From: Impatiens glandulifera
Lineage: Eukaryota > Streptophyta > Magnoliopsida > Ericales > Balsaminaceae
Assembly: GCF_907164915.1 (NCBI RefSeq)
Contig: NC_061863.1
Span: forward strand, 45,667,382 to 45,731,381
DNA: 64,000 bases
Direction: 5' to 3'
Part shown: piece by piece, positions 12,404 to 24,531 of the stretch
Layout: each line of letters starts with the position of its first letter
Position numbering within the stretch: position 1 is the first letter of the stretch
Notes under the pieces: model-generated
Seen by the model: only the letters and a program-made list of their open reading frames with translations
Databases searched by the model: none
What the model was told of the DNA's origin: nothing
Translations under genes and position numbers: made by a program

Positions 12404-15039
12404 TTTGGGTATTTCCCTATTTTGAAAGGAGTATAGATGTTATTGTAAATCTATTTCTTCACTTGGATGTTCATAGTCAAAATAAATAATATGTTGCTAG
12501 TGTAATAAGGAAATATACTATTATTGAATATTGATTAATACATTGGACAGGGTTAATATAATTAGGTCTATTTGAGACAAATGTTTATCATTTTATTTTG
12601 AAATTGGTTCAAATATAAGATAGTACACACAAATTACACTTAAAGAAATGTGTAGAAATAATAGATTTTAACCAAATCTTCATATAACTCTCATAATGGA
12701 GCTAGCCAATAATTGTTAAGATGATACATATATCAATTGATGAGAATGCACAATAATTGTGGTCGGCTAAGAATGTTGAATGAATGCTCGAGTTCGACAA
12801 CCGACCCCAACCCCTTTCATGGTCGTAAATGGGGACGAGTTCTACGAGTAAATAAAGATTGCGATCAACCGACAAAGACTTGACATTAATCAGCCTTCAC
12901 CCAAACAGGAACTTAAACATTTTTGGGTTGTCTTTGACCCTTCTATCAATCAATGAGATTGATATTCATATATAGCCAAAATATATTATTTGTGGAATGA
13001 GCATTGATTTATTTCTTTTAAAGATATCTTATTCTTATTTCTGGTTGTTTTCAAAATAAAATAGAGTAGGACCATATCAGCTGTCAAAGGCAACTTCTAA
13101 TATTTTGTGCATTAGGATCTATTTAGGGGATATAGACTATATCTGTAACTATTCATGGTCTCACATAAATGGTGTATTTGTTTTTTAAATATTAATAATA
13201 AAGAAGGAGACTGAAATAATAGAAAGAAAAGTTATATGTATAACTTGCCCCTCTCAATAGTGCATGTGTTCTCATTTATTAGGGTAGCTAATTGTTGAGT
13301 GGCCCTCTCAAAAGTTATTTTTCTTTTATATTTGATTTTATAAAAGATAATATATTTTATAAATAGTTGTTTTCAAGAAAGAGTCCCAAATAAGATCTTT
13401 CAATCGAAGACCCTATTACATTTATTCTCCTATTATTTCTACGAATTTTAGATTTCTTTTTTATCATATATAAAGATGGTCAGTTATCACTTGGCATAAC
13501 CTTTTACAGCGTTGTTTACCAAAATACCAACTCTCAATTAATGACAAAATTAAATGTCGCTCGGAATATTTTGTAGATATTATTCTGACACTATTTGATT
13601 AGTTTGTTCGGCTTTTTTGTTTCGTCACTGATCGTTATGAATCTTTGGAGTCATTCTCAATAAATTACAAGACGGTTCGATTTTCATTATTAGAATTTTA
13701 ATTATTACAAATATGTCGTATTATTTAATAGCTAGATTTTTATTTTATTATTTTGAATTTATTGATATTATTCGTAATTTAATTTTTGATATATAACTCC
13801 TTATTTGAATTAATGAAACTTATTATTATTATTTTTTTCAAAAAGTTACTAATTCTCTTATTTACTAATTGCTTGTTTGTGAAAAACTACTACTATAACA
13901 TGTTTTCAGTGTTTCATGTAGTTGTATATATACTTTTATTATTATAATTAATAAATAATAACTAATTTTTATGAGAAGAATGTGTAGTTCAAAGTGATAA
14001 ATTAAAATTTCCAAGTTTAAAGTGTGTTATGACTGTGGAATTATGTTGGATAAGATCAATTTGGGTTTGTTAATAAATAAATGGAAAATGGAGTTGAATT
14101 GGTAAATTAGTGATTTATTTAAGGATAATTTTCTAATTCTAATTGATTTGATAGAGAATATATGTAAAAGAAATAGTTGTGTTAGATTCCTAAGTTGTTA
14201 TTAAGCAGTTGATGCCCATACATGAATTTGTTGTTATTTGCTTGTTTTTTTCCCATTTGTACAACATTAAACAAATTAATTAGTAACATCATCATATTTT
14301 CAATACATACCGTCACCTCATTTATCCATTTATTTTATATGTTTATCACCATAAGATTTTCTTGACCTTTTCTCATTTCCTTCACAAATTGATGATTCAT
14401 TCAAAATTTTATTTTAAAGAACTAGTTCCTCGTGAACCCGTGATTGAAACAACAATTACAAAATTTATTTTTAAAAAATCTGGTAGGCGACATGGTATTT
14501 ACTAATGTATTTTGTGAAAAAACGAGTTGGTGGTGATAAAATCCGACAAAACAAGTCAATTAAGACATGGAGGCGTGAGAGGTAGGTCTAAGAACTTATA
14601 GTGTCACCAGGCTTCCCCGAACAGCTCCGTTTTTGGTCTTATGCGAAATAAAATTCCTCTTATTTAACTAGTCATATTATATTAATAATTTTGTATAATA
14701 TTTTACATAAATAATTTAATTTAGTTGCTTAAATGATATAATAGATTCTAGGAGATCTTAAATTCAGACCTTACTAAGATATTTATTTTCTATTTTTTTT
14801 TAAACTATAAGTTGGAATGATCATTAATAACTGCATTAGTTTCCTTATCTTAGGACATGTCTTTAATGTCACCGAATCGACACATTTTTTTAATTTAATT
14901 CGAGATGGTTATCGTACCCTATGGGCACATTGTATATTATCTTGCATGTTATTTATGTGCATTTTAGTAACATCAGGTTTAATTTTTAATTTAATCTTTT
15001 AAAAATCATTCTTAACCCATGAATTATCTTATTGGCTTA
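12404..15039. other. Intergenic DNA downstream of the SMAX1-like gene
   Basis: The first 100-150 bases probably hold the 3' UTR. The rest is AT-rich without recognisable genes. A 61-codon ORF near 14817 lacks any family signature and is not called. Confidence 0.5.
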
Positions 15040-15775
15040 AATTATTTATATTTTGTTTGATTTGAATTATTTAAATAATTTAATTCAAAAAATATCATTT
15101 TATCCCCTCTCATCAATTACATAACTAAATTTATTAATCAAAATATCATTTATTTTAAAATATTATTTTTTATATTATCATTATATATTAATATCTTATA
15201 AATTAAAAAAAAAACATATACACTTTTTTCAAAATTATCACTCAATCATTACTTTTTAAATAAATATTTTTTATGAACTAAAATATAAGGCCTTATTCGA
15301 GAGAAAAAATAATGATTGGTGATGATTTTAAGGAGGTGATCATTAGTTTTGGTAAAAAAACTAAAAAATATTGATATATATGAATAAAATAAAAAAAATA
15401 ATAATTTAAAATATAAAGTATTTTAATATTTTGGTTAATGAAATGAGTGTTGTGATTGTTAAGAAGCGATTGATTGAAAATTTGATTTTTGTTGGGTTTT
15501 TAAAAACCCAAATAGAACAATTCAGATTGTTTTTTTTTTAACTTAGAGGGTGAAAAAAATAATTATTGATAATTTTGAGGAGATGATGATTATTTTTGGT
15601 AAAATGACTTAAAGAGTATTGATATATATAAATAAAATAAAAAATAATAATTTAAAATAAAAAGTATTTTAGTATTTTGTTAATGAAATTAGTGATTAAT
15701 TGTTAAAAAATAATTGATTTAAAAATTCATTTTGTTTGAGTTTTTTAAAAATTTAGAAGAGAACCAATCTTATGT
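15040..15775. repeat. Inverted pair plus direct copy of a short AT-rich element
   Basis: 15040-15290 and 15291-15515 are reverse complements meeting at a central AAGGCCTT. A further copy in the same orientation as the second occupies about 15536-15775. The shared features read gattttgaggagatgat, ggtaaaa, attgatatatat, aataatttaaaat, aaagtattttagtattttg. These match, inverted, the copies at 8195-8447 and 8815-9045. No ORF or target duplication could be fixed. Confidence 0.6.
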
Positions 15776-17472
15776 TTTATTTAAATAACATCATTATTGG
15801 ATTAGGTTTATATAAAATAATATAATATTGTATAGATAATGGGTTAAAATTAAATATGGGTAGGTTGTGTTGTCGGGGTTAAAAGTGGCCTTTTAGGAGT
15901 GAAGACAGCCACAACCCCACACTCCACGCTTATTATTAATTGTCCAAAGCCGTCCTCAACACCCTTTCAAATTAAATAAAATATCTCCCCCTTCCCTCTA
16001 TTATTAAATATCACTTCAAAAGTTTAAACTAATAAAAATTCAATTTTATAAAAAAATTATTTGAAAAATAGATTTTTAAAAGTATTAATTTATAATAAAT
16101 AATTAATAGATTATAAAGTTATTAGTGATTATTAAAATAAGTCAATCCAAAAAGTAGTAATTAAAAAGGCAAACTTTTCAATGAGATTATATATATAAGC
16201 AAAAAGGCAACCTTTTAACCTACTTTGTCTCTAAACTTTCTCTAATGACTAGATTCAGATAACCCCCAAATCACATGCAATCTCTCTCTCTCTTACAAAA
16301 ATGAATTATTTAACATAAACAAATTACATTAATCAAACTCTATGCCAGTTTAAGTTGTTGTAATATATTTAAAATTTAATTATAATAAAAAATTACCTAA
16401 ATTTACAGTCAAATCCCTCTTTTCATTAATTAAAATATTAACTTTTTAAAAATATTTATATTTTATTATTATATATTAATATATTTTAATCTCTTTTTTA
16501 TAAAAATAAAATAAAAATAAAAACTACTCACAATCAAGATCCACCAATCTTTCTAAAATAAATCATTCAAAAAAAGCTTGATATTGTTTGACCGTCGATT
16601 TTAAGATTTTATATGTTTTTTCTATAAATTATCATGTGACTGTCAATCTAATTTCTAACCATCAAATAACTAAAATCATCAATCAAATATCCTTATTTTA
16701 TCTTATATAATAAAAAATCTTCAAATAACCAATATGGAACTAACCCTAAATTGTTTGAGGATATATATATATTTTTGATCAGTTCCAAGTGTTTTTTTAA
16801 AAACATTGTGGGATAAATTAAGGAAAAACAGTTTTTTAGATTATATATATATATTTGGGTGAGTAAAAGATCATTTTGATATTTTAATAACAAATAAAAA
16901 GTAATTAGATAGATAAAGTGGTTTTTGAGTTCCAGGTAAAAATTCTTAAAATAACTCTGGTTATTGTTTTTTTAACTTTTATTTAAAATTTAATATTTTA
17001 CCTCTTTTCGCTTCTTTATCACATCTTTCATTTTATCAATTTCATATATTTAAAAATTAAAATGATCATTAATTTATTTTAAATTAAATAATTTTATTTT
17101 TATTTAAAACTAAGATTAAACCCAATTTTTTTTAAATACCCTATATATTTCTCTCTCTAATATTTTTTTGGTTTAAAAGAATATTTTTGATAATTTAATA
17201 AAAAAATAATTAAATAAATAGTGTTAATTTAGGTCCAATCTTTATAATAACACTAAAATATAAAGATCAAATAATCATTTAGTTGCAAATAGGGGTGTAA
17301 AGGGTTCAGTGCAGTCCGTTTTTCAAAAAAAAATATTCATATCAAACATTTACGTTGGCCGGTTATTAGATCGGTTTGATTGATTTATCAATTTAATCGT
17401 TGAAAAAATAATATATATATATATATATAATATAATAAACTAAAAAATGAAAAAATAACAAATATTTATATA
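15776..17472. other. AT-rich intergenic DNA
   Basis: No gene recognised. A short CT microsatellite lies near 16285. A further weak copy of the short AT-rich repeat seems to cover about 16310-16570. A TAGGGGTGTAAAGGG phrase near 17290, followed by Gs and CCGGTT-like words, resembles the start of a hAT-type element that is not complete here. Confidence 0.4.
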
Positions 17473-17694
17473 TAGTGGCGGAATCAAACTAGGACACCGA
17501 CTCTTGGATTAGCAGAGGTTTTAAATCTATAGTAGTATGATAGAAATAAAATGATAGATTAAAATATGTAACATTAAAGAGTTGTAGTATAGTGATAATT
17601 ATTTTCGTTTGTCACACAAGTGATTAGGGTTTAATCTTAAACAACTGTTTTTGTTTTTTTAGCCGATATTGACATTTAATCCTTGTTCCTCCAC

Positions 17695-17696
<2 letters not shown>
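17473..17696. mobile_element. hAT-like miniature element with 8-bp target duplication and tRNA-like interior
   Basis: A 224-bp element with ends TAGTGGCGGA and TCCTCCACTT, which are inverted near-matches. It is flanked on both sides by the exact 8-bp direct repeat TTTATATA (17465-17472 and 17697-17704), the target-site length of the hAT superfamily. Caution: the target is itself a TA-rich tract. Inside, TAGTATAGTGATAA (about 17585) and GGGTTTAATCTTA (about 17627) sit at a spacing close to that of tRNA A and B boxes. No transposase is encoded. Confidence 0.75.
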
Positions 17697-17742
<46 letters not shown>

Positions 17743-17746
<4 letters not shown>

Positions 17747-19012
17747 AGGATCTAGGTAGCCGCTGGAGGACCGGGGTTGGACCGGTTAGCGGTTCTCACT
17801 CGAAGGGTGGTGGTTAATCCGGTTAGAGATTAACACCGGGGTTTCAATACTACACAACCTGTCACAAACCCTTGAACTAGGTTCAAGCGCGGAAGAGGTT
17901 TGCTTTCAGGTTGAAGCAGCACACTTGTTTGATGGACAAGGCCTGTTTCGGATGATGGAGGTTTGAAAATGGTGGGTCGGATTCGGTAATCTGGAAATAG
18001 AGTCGGTTTAGAGCGGTGTATTTGAGTTAATCGGTTAGACAATAGAGCCGGCAGAAAGTAAATAACAAGATAGATTTTATGGATGTTCGGAGATAAAACT
18101 CCCACGTCACCCATTCCTCTCGAAACCGCGAGAAGGATATTCACTAAGGAATACAAGTACAATCCGATCGAGACTTATTTCCTACTCGATAACACTCTTA
18201 CACTTTACACCGAAATTGTAAAACACACTTTAACTTTAGCACTTAGGCTTTCTTAGAATAACACAATCTTATCACTTGTAGTAAATGCTCTTAGCGTTTC
18301 ACTTATCCCACTGTGTGTCCCGCATTTACTCTTCTTTAACTGCCCCTTTTATAGGTGAAATATGCCAACGGTCATATTTCACTACCTTGAATCTGATTGG
18401 CTGAGCAGAGGTGCAGTAATTCAGTGTTTCAGAAATTCAGACCTGCGATCGTTTCCTCAGACCTGATGGTCAACCTCAGACCTGGCATTCTGTCTCAGAC
18501 CTGGCGGTCTGTTCTTCCGGTATGTAACTTGATGTAGGCACTGTCTGTTGGACATTTGTCTGTACTTGGAAGATCTATTTCTGACTTATCCCGAAGTGGA
18601 AAGATCCGGTAGTACTGTCTTCTGCAGCCTACAGTCTTTCCTCAGACTTGCATGGATATGGAAGTGTTCAGTCTGTTCCTTTGGTATCATTCTCAACAGA
18701 TACCCGAATTGTCTTCTTGTACTAGTCGGCCACTTGACTTAACCTGATCGCTTCCGGTATGGGTGATATAACCGGACTTCTTCCGGTTATTCCTTTGTCT
18801 TGTGGCTGATCGGCTGTCTGATGATTCCGGTTTTAAGCTTTGACCGATCTTTTCTTTGTGCGGTCATGTTCCGAGTATTCTTGGTTGGTTTAGTAGCTTG
18901 ACCGGCTAGTTTTCTTAGCCGGTTCTTTTGTTTATCCGGTCCGGTTCCTTGTTCCTGCATGGAAAGTTTATTTAAGTTAGGTTTATTTGAACCGGTCTGA
19001 TTTTATCTAACA
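17743..19012 (-). repeat. 3' LTR of the Sirevirus-like element
   Basis: A 1270-bp LTR with TG...CA ends (TGTTAG/CTAACA). It is the 3' LTR because coding runs on the minus strand and the primer site adjoins the other LTR. It lacks a 26-bp hairpin segment present in the other LTR. Confidence 0.92.
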
Positions 19013-19255
19013 ATTTCTCCCTTTTTGATTATTTTATTTAAAATTATCAAAATCATGTAAGTTTGCAATCGTAGGCCGGTTGTTTTGTTTGTCCGGATTT
19101 TTGAAACTGACTTAGGAGAATTTTTCGAAAAACTTTGAGAAAAATTTTGGAAGAGTCTTTATCTTTTATCATATCAATTTCTCCCTTTTTGATTATTTTA
19201 TTTAAAATTCTCAAAACTAAGTAGAGATGCAAGAGATGGCCGGTTTCAAAAATAG
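19013..19255 (-). repeat. Polypurine tract and its tandem duplicate
   Basis: Read on the minus strand, AAAAAGGGAGAAAT abuts the 3' LTR (19013-19028) and is the expected plus-strand primer. A block of about 44 bases containing the same tract recurs 164 bp further in (19175-19218). Similarity continues on both sides (for example GGCCGGTT), so the segment is a tandem duplication carrying two purine tracts. Confidence 0.8.
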
Positions 19256-19330
19256 CTTTATATATAGTATAGATAACCGAAAATAACATAATATGTAAAA
19301 ACACTAAGATAAGTAAGGGAAAGAGAGCCC

Positions 19331-21916
19331 CTATTCCGAGTCCGAGAAGTCATATATGCTCTTTTTCTTCTTCGGTTGCTGTCGACTGGTCGGTTCGGAA
19401 GGTCGTCGTCTTGTAGACCGGGACTGCAGTTGTTCTTCAACTTCCTCTTCGACTTGGTCGGCCTGCTGCGATGTACTCGTGATGACCGTTTCAGTGACCT
19501 CATTGAGTAGGTCGGCTATTTGAACTTTCTTAGGGGCTTCCCTCTTTCGCTTTTTCGGCGCTGAAGTGGAGGCGGCCGCCTTTTTCTTCTTGTTTTCAGC
19601 TGCGAAGCCTTCCAGCCTCCGTGTTTCCCTTTCCAACCACGCAGCATCCTCCGCAGCTTGAGTGGCTGCTTTCTTAGCAAATCCTGGGAATATGGCCTCT
19701 GCCCTTTTAATCCGCGCGGCTTCCTCTTCCTTTTCGGTAAGTTGAGATGATCGCGGTGCCTCCTTCTCCTTACTTTCTTCGGCATCCAGCGCATCCTGGA
19801 CCCTCTTAGCCGTTTCAGCATCAGTCGCTACCGCCGCGGCGTCCGCGTTCATCTTTACCCTCAGCAATTCGGCAACCTGTTCGGAAAGCGCCTTCAGTTC
19901 GGACTCGAGACCTACATTTTTCTTCTCGAGTTCGGAGACCCGGTCGAGTGTTGTGCCAACCAGGTCATCACCCATCGATGTCAACCGTTGATCGGTCTCT
20001 CTTTCAAACCGGTCGAAGTCTCCTTTCAACTCGGAGGTCAAATCCTCCAAAATTTCGGTTCGCTTAACATATCTACCGCGCAGAGCCGCCTCTTCCTGCA
20101 GATCTTCGTCGACTTCTGAGATTCGGTCCCGATTGGAATTCAAGAGAAACCATGTGGTGTCGGCGAACTTGAGTGCCGAGCCAGTGATTCTTTGGACTCT
20201 ATCCTTGAATGGCTGAACCGCGGAGTCTTCAAACTCTTGAATGCGGTTATCAATCCGTTCTGCGGTTGAGTCTTCAAGCCTTTGGAGACGGCCCTCAACC
20301 CATTCCTTTGTGAAGTCTGATGCGGAGACTTCCGGTTGTGGAGGAGGTGATTGCCCGGTGAGATTGGGATCGGCTCTTTCATCGGATTCTTTGGATGCCG
20401 CATTCTCCCTTGGAGGTGTTGGACAGTGATCCGGAGACGTGTCGATCCGGGGAGCAGTATAAACCGGTATTTTCATTCGGCTGCATATTGCCTCTAGTCG
20501 TTCGATTTCTTGAGTGAGTTCCCCTTTGGCTTTTTCAAGCCTTTCTAACACCCGCGGTGCTAAGGTGTCTTCCGGTCCCATCGTTTTGAGCTCCTCCGTA
20601 ATTTTCCGGATGCGTGTTGTTAGCTTCCGTAGTTGGACCTTCGGTTTCAAGAGGCAGGTTCGGTGTAGTACCTCTCGAAGTGTGTTGGAGTTTGTAAGAT
20701 TCATGATCAAGTCTTCCACTTTCTCCAGTCTGTGGAGACACTCCAAGTCTGTGTGGCCCGGTAGGATTTCCCTATACGGTGTGCCGTACCGGTGCTCGTG
20801 CCATTCCAGGTATAATTCTTCAATTGACTCGGCTCGATTTTTGACGCCCTGAAGGAGTTTCAGAGATATCCTATCGGCCTCTACTTCTTCGGCCTCCTCC
20901 TTCTCTTTGTCGCCGCCCTCATCACCGGCTTCTTTATCATCCTCTTCTCCACCCTCTTCTCCACCTTCGGTGGTCTCAGGGTTGGTGTTAGGTCCGGCAT
21001 CATTGGGGATTTGGGCCGAATACTCGTCTTCATTGACCGATCTTTCGTCTTCGGTCTTCTCTGTATCGGTTCTTTCAGAGAGGGAAGCCGACTCCTCATC
21101 CTCGGTTTGCTGCGGCGGTTTCGAGAAAGTTACTTTCTCCTTTACTTTCAGCCTTTGCTTTGGCCGGGGCCGGTTTCTTGTCGGCTTTCTTCTTTCGGCC
21201 ACCTGTGGAACTGGGGCCGACTGCTTCCTTTCTAGGAATTGCTTTGATCTGATGAGGCATCGATCTGCGACAACGACGCCGGGACCGATATCGAGATTGT
21301 GATGAAGGAAGATCTTACCGAGAGGAACGACGTATCCCCACGACCGGTTTGAATCCGGTTTCACCATATCCATTAGGTTGCTGAACACCGCCTTTGCCCA
21401 GTTGACCTTTCTACCCTCTATCAGGTCAATCAGCATCCTGATTTTATCCCTTGTTAGGTTGCTGTAGTTTCCTCCCCTCGCCAGAACCGCCCTTGCGAAG
21501 ATGTCACAGATTGGGATGTACTCCGGCTTCAACATTGATTTGCTGCCGGATACTTTGATCGGCTCTTTAGTTGCCGATAGAATCTGGCAAGCCGCCTCAA
21601 AGGTTTTCTGCTCAATGTCTGCCGTTGCATCTTGGCCGGTTGTCGGAAGGCGCAAGCTCTCTGCCACCGATGCCTCAGTGAGCTCTATTTCAGAACCGCA
21701 TACAGTTGCGGTGATTTTGTCGTTGGAGATGGTTGCGGTTTTGAAGAATTCTTCGACCGCATCTTTGTAGATAACATGAGGACTGCCGAGGAAATATTCC
21801 AGACCGGTCTAGACTACCCGGTTAATAACTTCCTTTGCTTCGGACGTACCTTTCAGCCGGATTTCCTCGAAATCCACCTGAGATAGGTGTCTAAACAAAG
21901 CCGAATCACGCCCCAT
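19331..21916 (-). pseudogene. Accessory ORF C of the Sirevirus-like element (mobile-domain N-terminus plus coiled-coil tail)
   Basis: Starts at the ATG at 21916 and would be 861 codons, but codon 36 is TAG (21809-21811); 778 sense codons stay open from 21667. The first 220 or so residues resemble ORFs A and B and the 'putative plant transposon protein' type of domain: TGLEYFLGSPHVIYKDAVEEFF, a V-G-x-x-I-x-x-TE stretch, then LRLPTTG. After it come a basic patch (RRKPTRNRPRPKQRLKVK), an acidic run rich in EEGGEEDD, several coiled-coil stretches (for example RVSELEKKNVGLESELKAL), and a basic C-terminus (STRRRP...QPKKKKS) that looks like a nuclear-localisation signal. No membrane segment is visible, so a retroviral-type envelope is unlikely. 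Its place after pol matches the extra ORF of Sireviruses. The function is unknown. Confidence 0.8.
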
Positions 21917-22020
21917 CTTAGAATTTGAAAGAGTTTGAGAGATAACCGCTTCAGAGAGTTAGATAGCTTAGAGAGAGAAAGCAGATTCGCGTGAGAATGA
22001 AATAAAATGACCGAGAGTCC

Positions 22021-22030
22021 CTTTTATAGA
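22021..22030 (-). promoter_or_regulatory. TATA-like box upstream of accessory ORF C
   Basis: TCTATAAAAG on the minus strand, about 105 bases before the ORF C ATG. The leader between them is pyrimidine-rich (ctttctctctctaag), as in plant 5' UTRs. Two E2F-like words lie upstream (ATTCCCGC at 22067-22074, TTTGGCGC at 22124-22131, minus strand), in a block of repeated GGGCGG. Confidence 0.55.
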
Positions 22031-22495
22031 TGCGGTTTGGAAGCCCAACCGTCCCATCAATATTGGGCGGGAATTTTCCCTCCAAATTGAAAGAAGCGGC
22101 AAACCATGGGCGGGAGAGAATGGGCGCCAAACCAAGGGCGGTAAACCAAGGGGCGGCAGTTTTGGGCGGGAGGTTTCCCTCCAAAGCCTTTGCTTATGCC
22201 ATTGATGACGCACTCTCCTTTTTGAAACCGATTGATGGTGCGGTTTCTAAGTCCAACCGGTTATTTTGAGTGATCAGAGTGTTTGTAATTTATTTTAAGC
22301 AATTTTATGTGACCGGATAAGAATGCGGTTATAGTTTGAAGATGTTAACCGGTTACTTAGATAAATGTTCAAAGAATTAAGAAGGACACGGTCATTTAAA
22401 CTGAAATGAGATTGAATTCAAGAAATATTGCATAAAGAAAACCGACAGAAAATTCGGTATTGAGATAGGCATATATAAATAATGGAAAGTACAGC

Positions 22496-23200
22496 CTATG
22501 GAAAAGACATTCTAGAAATTCGGTCTATTGCCGAATCCTTGTCAAGGATGTTCGAGGAGGAGGCCGGTGTCCCTGGTCTAAACTCTGGTCGGTACCCAAG
22601 AATCAGCTTGCTGATATGCGGTGCATAACCGAGACCTCTCTTGGTCAGCACAATATTCTTTAGGTTTTCGAATATGAACGTTGACCAATTGATGGCCGAT
22701 TCGCAAAGGATGTGGGTCATAATGTTGTAGGTATTTCTAGAATACCGTTGTTTCGGCGATTGACACAGGATCGAACGGGTCACGATTTCGAGAAGTAGTT
22801 GACCGTGACTAGCAAGCTGGGTTTTTGGCCCATAGTGTTCCACCGGAGAAGGGGTGGCCGATAGGTATTGGGCGAGTTCAAATCCCGCTAGGTCCTCTAT
22901 GGTTGGAAAGTCAGAGAATCCTTCAGTGGGTAGACCGAATAGTGAAGCAAATTCAGCCTCATCGATCTAGAATGTGTGGTTTCTGACGGTAGAGACGATA
23001 TACTTTCCCCTGATGCAGGTGCTTCGAAAGAAGGCCTTGACATCCTCCAAGAGAATTGGACCGGCTTCTTCAAGAAAAGGTTGAAGACCGGTTTCAGTAA
23101 GAGAGTGAAACATGAGCTCATGTTTAGGATTTCCGTCCCTCTCTCCCATGCAAGAGTTGAAGTCAATGCTTAAGAAGTTTCCCAAAGTTCGGCTCGGCAT
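22496..23200 (-). pseudogene. Accessory ORF B of the Sirevirus-like element
   Basis: Runs from the ATG at 23200 to a stop at 22496, with a single in-frame TAG (22967-22969). It has the same arrangement as ORFs A and C: LSIDFNSC near the start, then LTETGLQPFLEE, VKAFFRST, a TV-x-N-x-x-F stretch, EFASLFGLPTEGFSDF, and a helical second half. It consists of the N-terminal domain only, with no coiled-coil tail. Similarity with A is clear in the spacing of DF-SC, ETGLQ-FL, FF and F-LP--G, though overall identity is low, so the duplication is old compared with the LTR divergence. No catalytic motif is recognised. Confidence 0.7.
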
Positions 23201-23287
23201 GATTACGGTATTGAGAGAGATGGAATTCAAAGTATTTTAGAAGTGTTCTTATGCTTTCGTATGTGGTAAGTTGATTAGAGGATGGCT

Positions 23288-23297
23288 CCTTATATAG
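23288..23297 (-). promoter_or_regulatory. TATA-like box upstream of accessory ORF B
   Basis: CTATATAAGG on the minus strand, about 90 bases before the ORF B ATG, followed by a C/A/T-rich leader ending in ccatctctctcaatacc. Confidence 0.55.
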
Positions 23298-23717
23298 GGT
23301 CGGTTTTGGAGGGAAAACATAAGCTTTGATTCTTAGTTTTGTTTTATTAAGCAAAAGAATCTTTATGTTTCCAAGGTGCATGGGGAAGAGGCAGATTGCG
23401 GAGCCCGAGGTAGGTGTTAGTTGAGAGGTAACCAGGTTAGTTGGATATTAAATGTTCAAGTGGTTGGGGGTTAACTCATTAATAGGGATTTCTTTTTCAT
23501 TGAATGCACTAATCATAACCGAGATTAATTAGTTGAGACCGAAAGTAACATAGGACAGTGCCGAACAGGCATGGATAATAACGAAGAAAACATGAGATCA
23601 AAAGAAACATAAATGAAACTGAAGAGGACGTAGATCTGGCCGAAACGATCAATCATAGGTTGGATAAAGATACACCCGGTGCATGAAGCAAAACGATCGG
23701 GTGCAAGAAGGAGTGAC

Positions 23718-24470
23718 TCAGTGTGCATAAGAGTTGACAACACCATTGCGGCGGTTTCTCTTCTTCCAAGCTCTCTCGAACCGCTCATAGAAGGAGTCGG
23801 TTACTTCTTTAGTCAGCACCTGGGCTTGGTTTAAACCTTCTCCTGGACAGGTTGGAACACCAAGCTCCACAAGGAGACAACTTAGTTGGGGGATGAAACC
23901 GACTGATCGAATGCCAACCATCCAGATAAGGATGTCAAACAGCACCCTGGACTAGTTCACCAGTGTGCCGGTGATTATAGCCGCCATCATGTTGAAGTTT
24001 GAGGTACAGTAGGTATTTGTGACATCCTTTCCGAAGATGCTCTTACCGATCACATCATTGAGGAGCTGATATTCAGCTCTCAGGCGTGATTTTGTACCGT
24101 GATCCTCAACCGGTTCGTCAGATCGTGCGAAGGCGATGGAGATCTCGGCTTTTATGTCGGCTGGAACTTCTAGATCCGTTATCCCGTGCTTTGGCAGGCT
24201 AAAGCACCGCGCAAAGTCCCTTTCGGTGAAATCAAAGACAATACCTCCAACTTTAGATTGAATGTGAGTTTCAAAGTGGGGGGTGCCTCTAAACACCCTG
24301 GCATGATAGAAGAACTCCAAAATAGATTCAGGATAGATGGTATGTTTGTCGTCTAGGAAGTTCTGAAGACCGGTTTCCTCCAGAGATTTGATTATCTTGT
24401 AAATCTCATAGTGCTCTGTGTTTGAACAGGATTGAAAATCAACCTGAAGGATGTTGGGAAACTGAGACAT
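23718..24470 (-). pseudogene. Accessory ORF A of the Sirevirus-like element
   Basis: Starts at the ATG at 24470 and runs 250 codons, interrupted once by TAG at 23952-23954 where the context (VN-stop-SRVLFDIL) suggests a former Trp. The features match those of B and C: ILQVDFQSC, SLEETGLQNFLDD, SILEFFYHARV, VGGIVFDFTERDFARCFSLP, then YQLLNDVIGKSIFGK. It lies 515 bases after the end of pol and is the first of the three accessory cassettes. It resembles the domain annotated in plants as 'putative plant transposon protein', by pattern only. No enzymatic residues are recognised, and the role in the element is unknown. Confidence 0.75.
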
Positions 24471-24531
24471 TTTTGTCTTAGTGAGAGGATAATCTTTTGT
24501 CTTGTGAGTGTTGTGGTGAATGGTTACTTCA

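Noticed and set aside
14817..15002. 61-codon hydrophobic ORF
   Set aside because: AT-rich chance frame without a family match or promoter signal.
20907..21302. Serine-rich plus-strand ORF opposite ORF C
   Set aside because: The Ser/Pro runs are the complement of the acidic Glu/Asp-coding stretch of ORF C.
19331..21916. ORF C as a retroviral-type envelope protein
   Set aside because: No signal peptide, membrane segment or cleavage site is visible. The basic, acidic and coiled-coil layout suggests a nuclear or cytoplasmic protein instead.
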